Positions 36,488-36,715 of a stretch of DNA of 36,715 nucleotides are shown in pieces (positions within the stretch are counted from its first letter, which is position 1; the number at the start of each line of letters is the position of its first letter). The notes under the pieces were generated by a model that made no database searches, was not told where the DNA came from, and was given only the letters and a program-made list of their open reading frames with translations. The position numbers were made by a program, and so were the translations under genes. The stretch covers positions 42,213-78,927 of the forward strand of contig CP070634.1 of NCBI GenBank assembly GCA_020356105.1, in the 5' to 3' direction. This DNA comes from Rhodospirillales bacterium. GTDB lineage: Bacteria > Pseudomonadota > Alphaproteobacteria > UBA8366 > JADFVY01.

Positions 36488-36715
36488 ATGCTGCCCTTGC
36501 GGGAGATCTTCGGCATTGCCGGCTATGTGATCGAGGCGATCGGCGTGCTCTGCATCGTCGTCGGCTTCGTTGTGTCGGCGGCCTGGTTCGCCGCGCGGCT
36601 CTGGCGCGCGGCGGGGGACGCCTACCGCCGGTTCCGGCAGGACCTCGCCCGCTCGATCCTGCTCGGCCTCGAATTCCTCATCGCCGGCGACATCATCCGC
36701 ACCGTCACCGTCGAC
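36488..36715 (+). CDS. DUF1622 membrane protein, 5' part (cut by window edge)
   Basis: The first 76 codons of a DUF1622 family protein. A hydrophobic helix at about 10-34 (IAGYVIEAIGVLCIVVGFVV) is followed by the family's hallmark basic linker and second segment (AYRRFRQDLARSILLGLEFL, then IAGDIIRTVTVD). DUF1622 proteins are small inner-membrane proteins of about 110-130 residues and unknown function, so roughly the last third is missing. No strong ribosome site precedes the ATG. Confidence 0.88.
   Translation, partial: MLPLREIFGIAGYVIEAIGVLCIVVGFVVSAAWFAARLWRAAGDAYRRFRQDLARSILLGLEFLIAGDIIRTVTVD

Overview
The window looks like a chromosomal segment of a GC-rich alphaproteobacterium, probably Rhodospirillales or a related order. 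The reasons are the carA-carB pair divergent from a yqeY-dnaG-rpoD block, an alphaproteobacterial-style RpoD with a long acidic insert, and two kinds of palindromic extragenic repeat of a type I know from alphaproteobacterial genomes. This placement is inference; no taxonomic marker such as rRNA is present.

Layout. Positions 1-3108 (minus) hold carbamoyl-phosphate synthase: the N-terminal 60% of carB, cut by the window edge, and complete carA. They diverge from the information-processing block yqeY, dnaG and rpoD (3442-7940), which ends in a clear terminator. A metallo-beta-lactamase-fold hydrolase, a CAU-anticodon tRNA and a minus-strand secreted VWA-like protein (DUF1194) follow.

Positions 10165-17243 are the most unusual part. 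A good sigma-54 promoter match precedes a PhnD-type periplasmic binding protein with no ABC transporter partners. Next come a methyl-accepting chemotaxis protein and a 1364-residue fusion protein. The fusion joins N-terminal membrane helices, two rhodanese domains, a YidC/Oxa1-type insertase core and a PEP-synthase-like module (ATP-grasp, helical middle, phosphohistidine swivel domain). Charge distribution suggests the rhodaneses sit in the periplasm where YidC normally has its P1 domain, and the ATP-dependent module hangs in the cytosol. I know no named system with this layout, and it is my main candidate for something undescribed.

Positions 17334-20986 carry a class II glutamine amidotransferase, an OmpR/EnvZ-type two-component pair and a small secreted protein made of NPC repeats. 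After a structured, gene-free leader (20987-21574) comes a sodium:solute symporter, a small membrane protein and a TPR protein. Two small minus-strand membrane proteins, a membrane-anchored DEDDh exonuclease and an overlapping CBS/DUF294 nucleotidyltransferase-like gene complete a probable symporter-regulation neighbourhood.

Positions 28517-29397 contain no gene. They hold a consensus-like promoter followed by a strong hairpin (candidate small RNA) and three phased DnaA boxes. Then come a small secreted Spy/CnrX-like protein, a zinc alcohol dehydrogenase (minus), a soluble GAF-PAS-PAS histidine kinase whose PAS domains are a recent duplication, and two tiny ORFs closed by a strong terminator. 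The window ends with an Asp/Glu racemase-superfamily protein (minus), a small membrane protein, a MITE-like inverted-repeat element and the start of a DUF1622 membrane protein running off the end.
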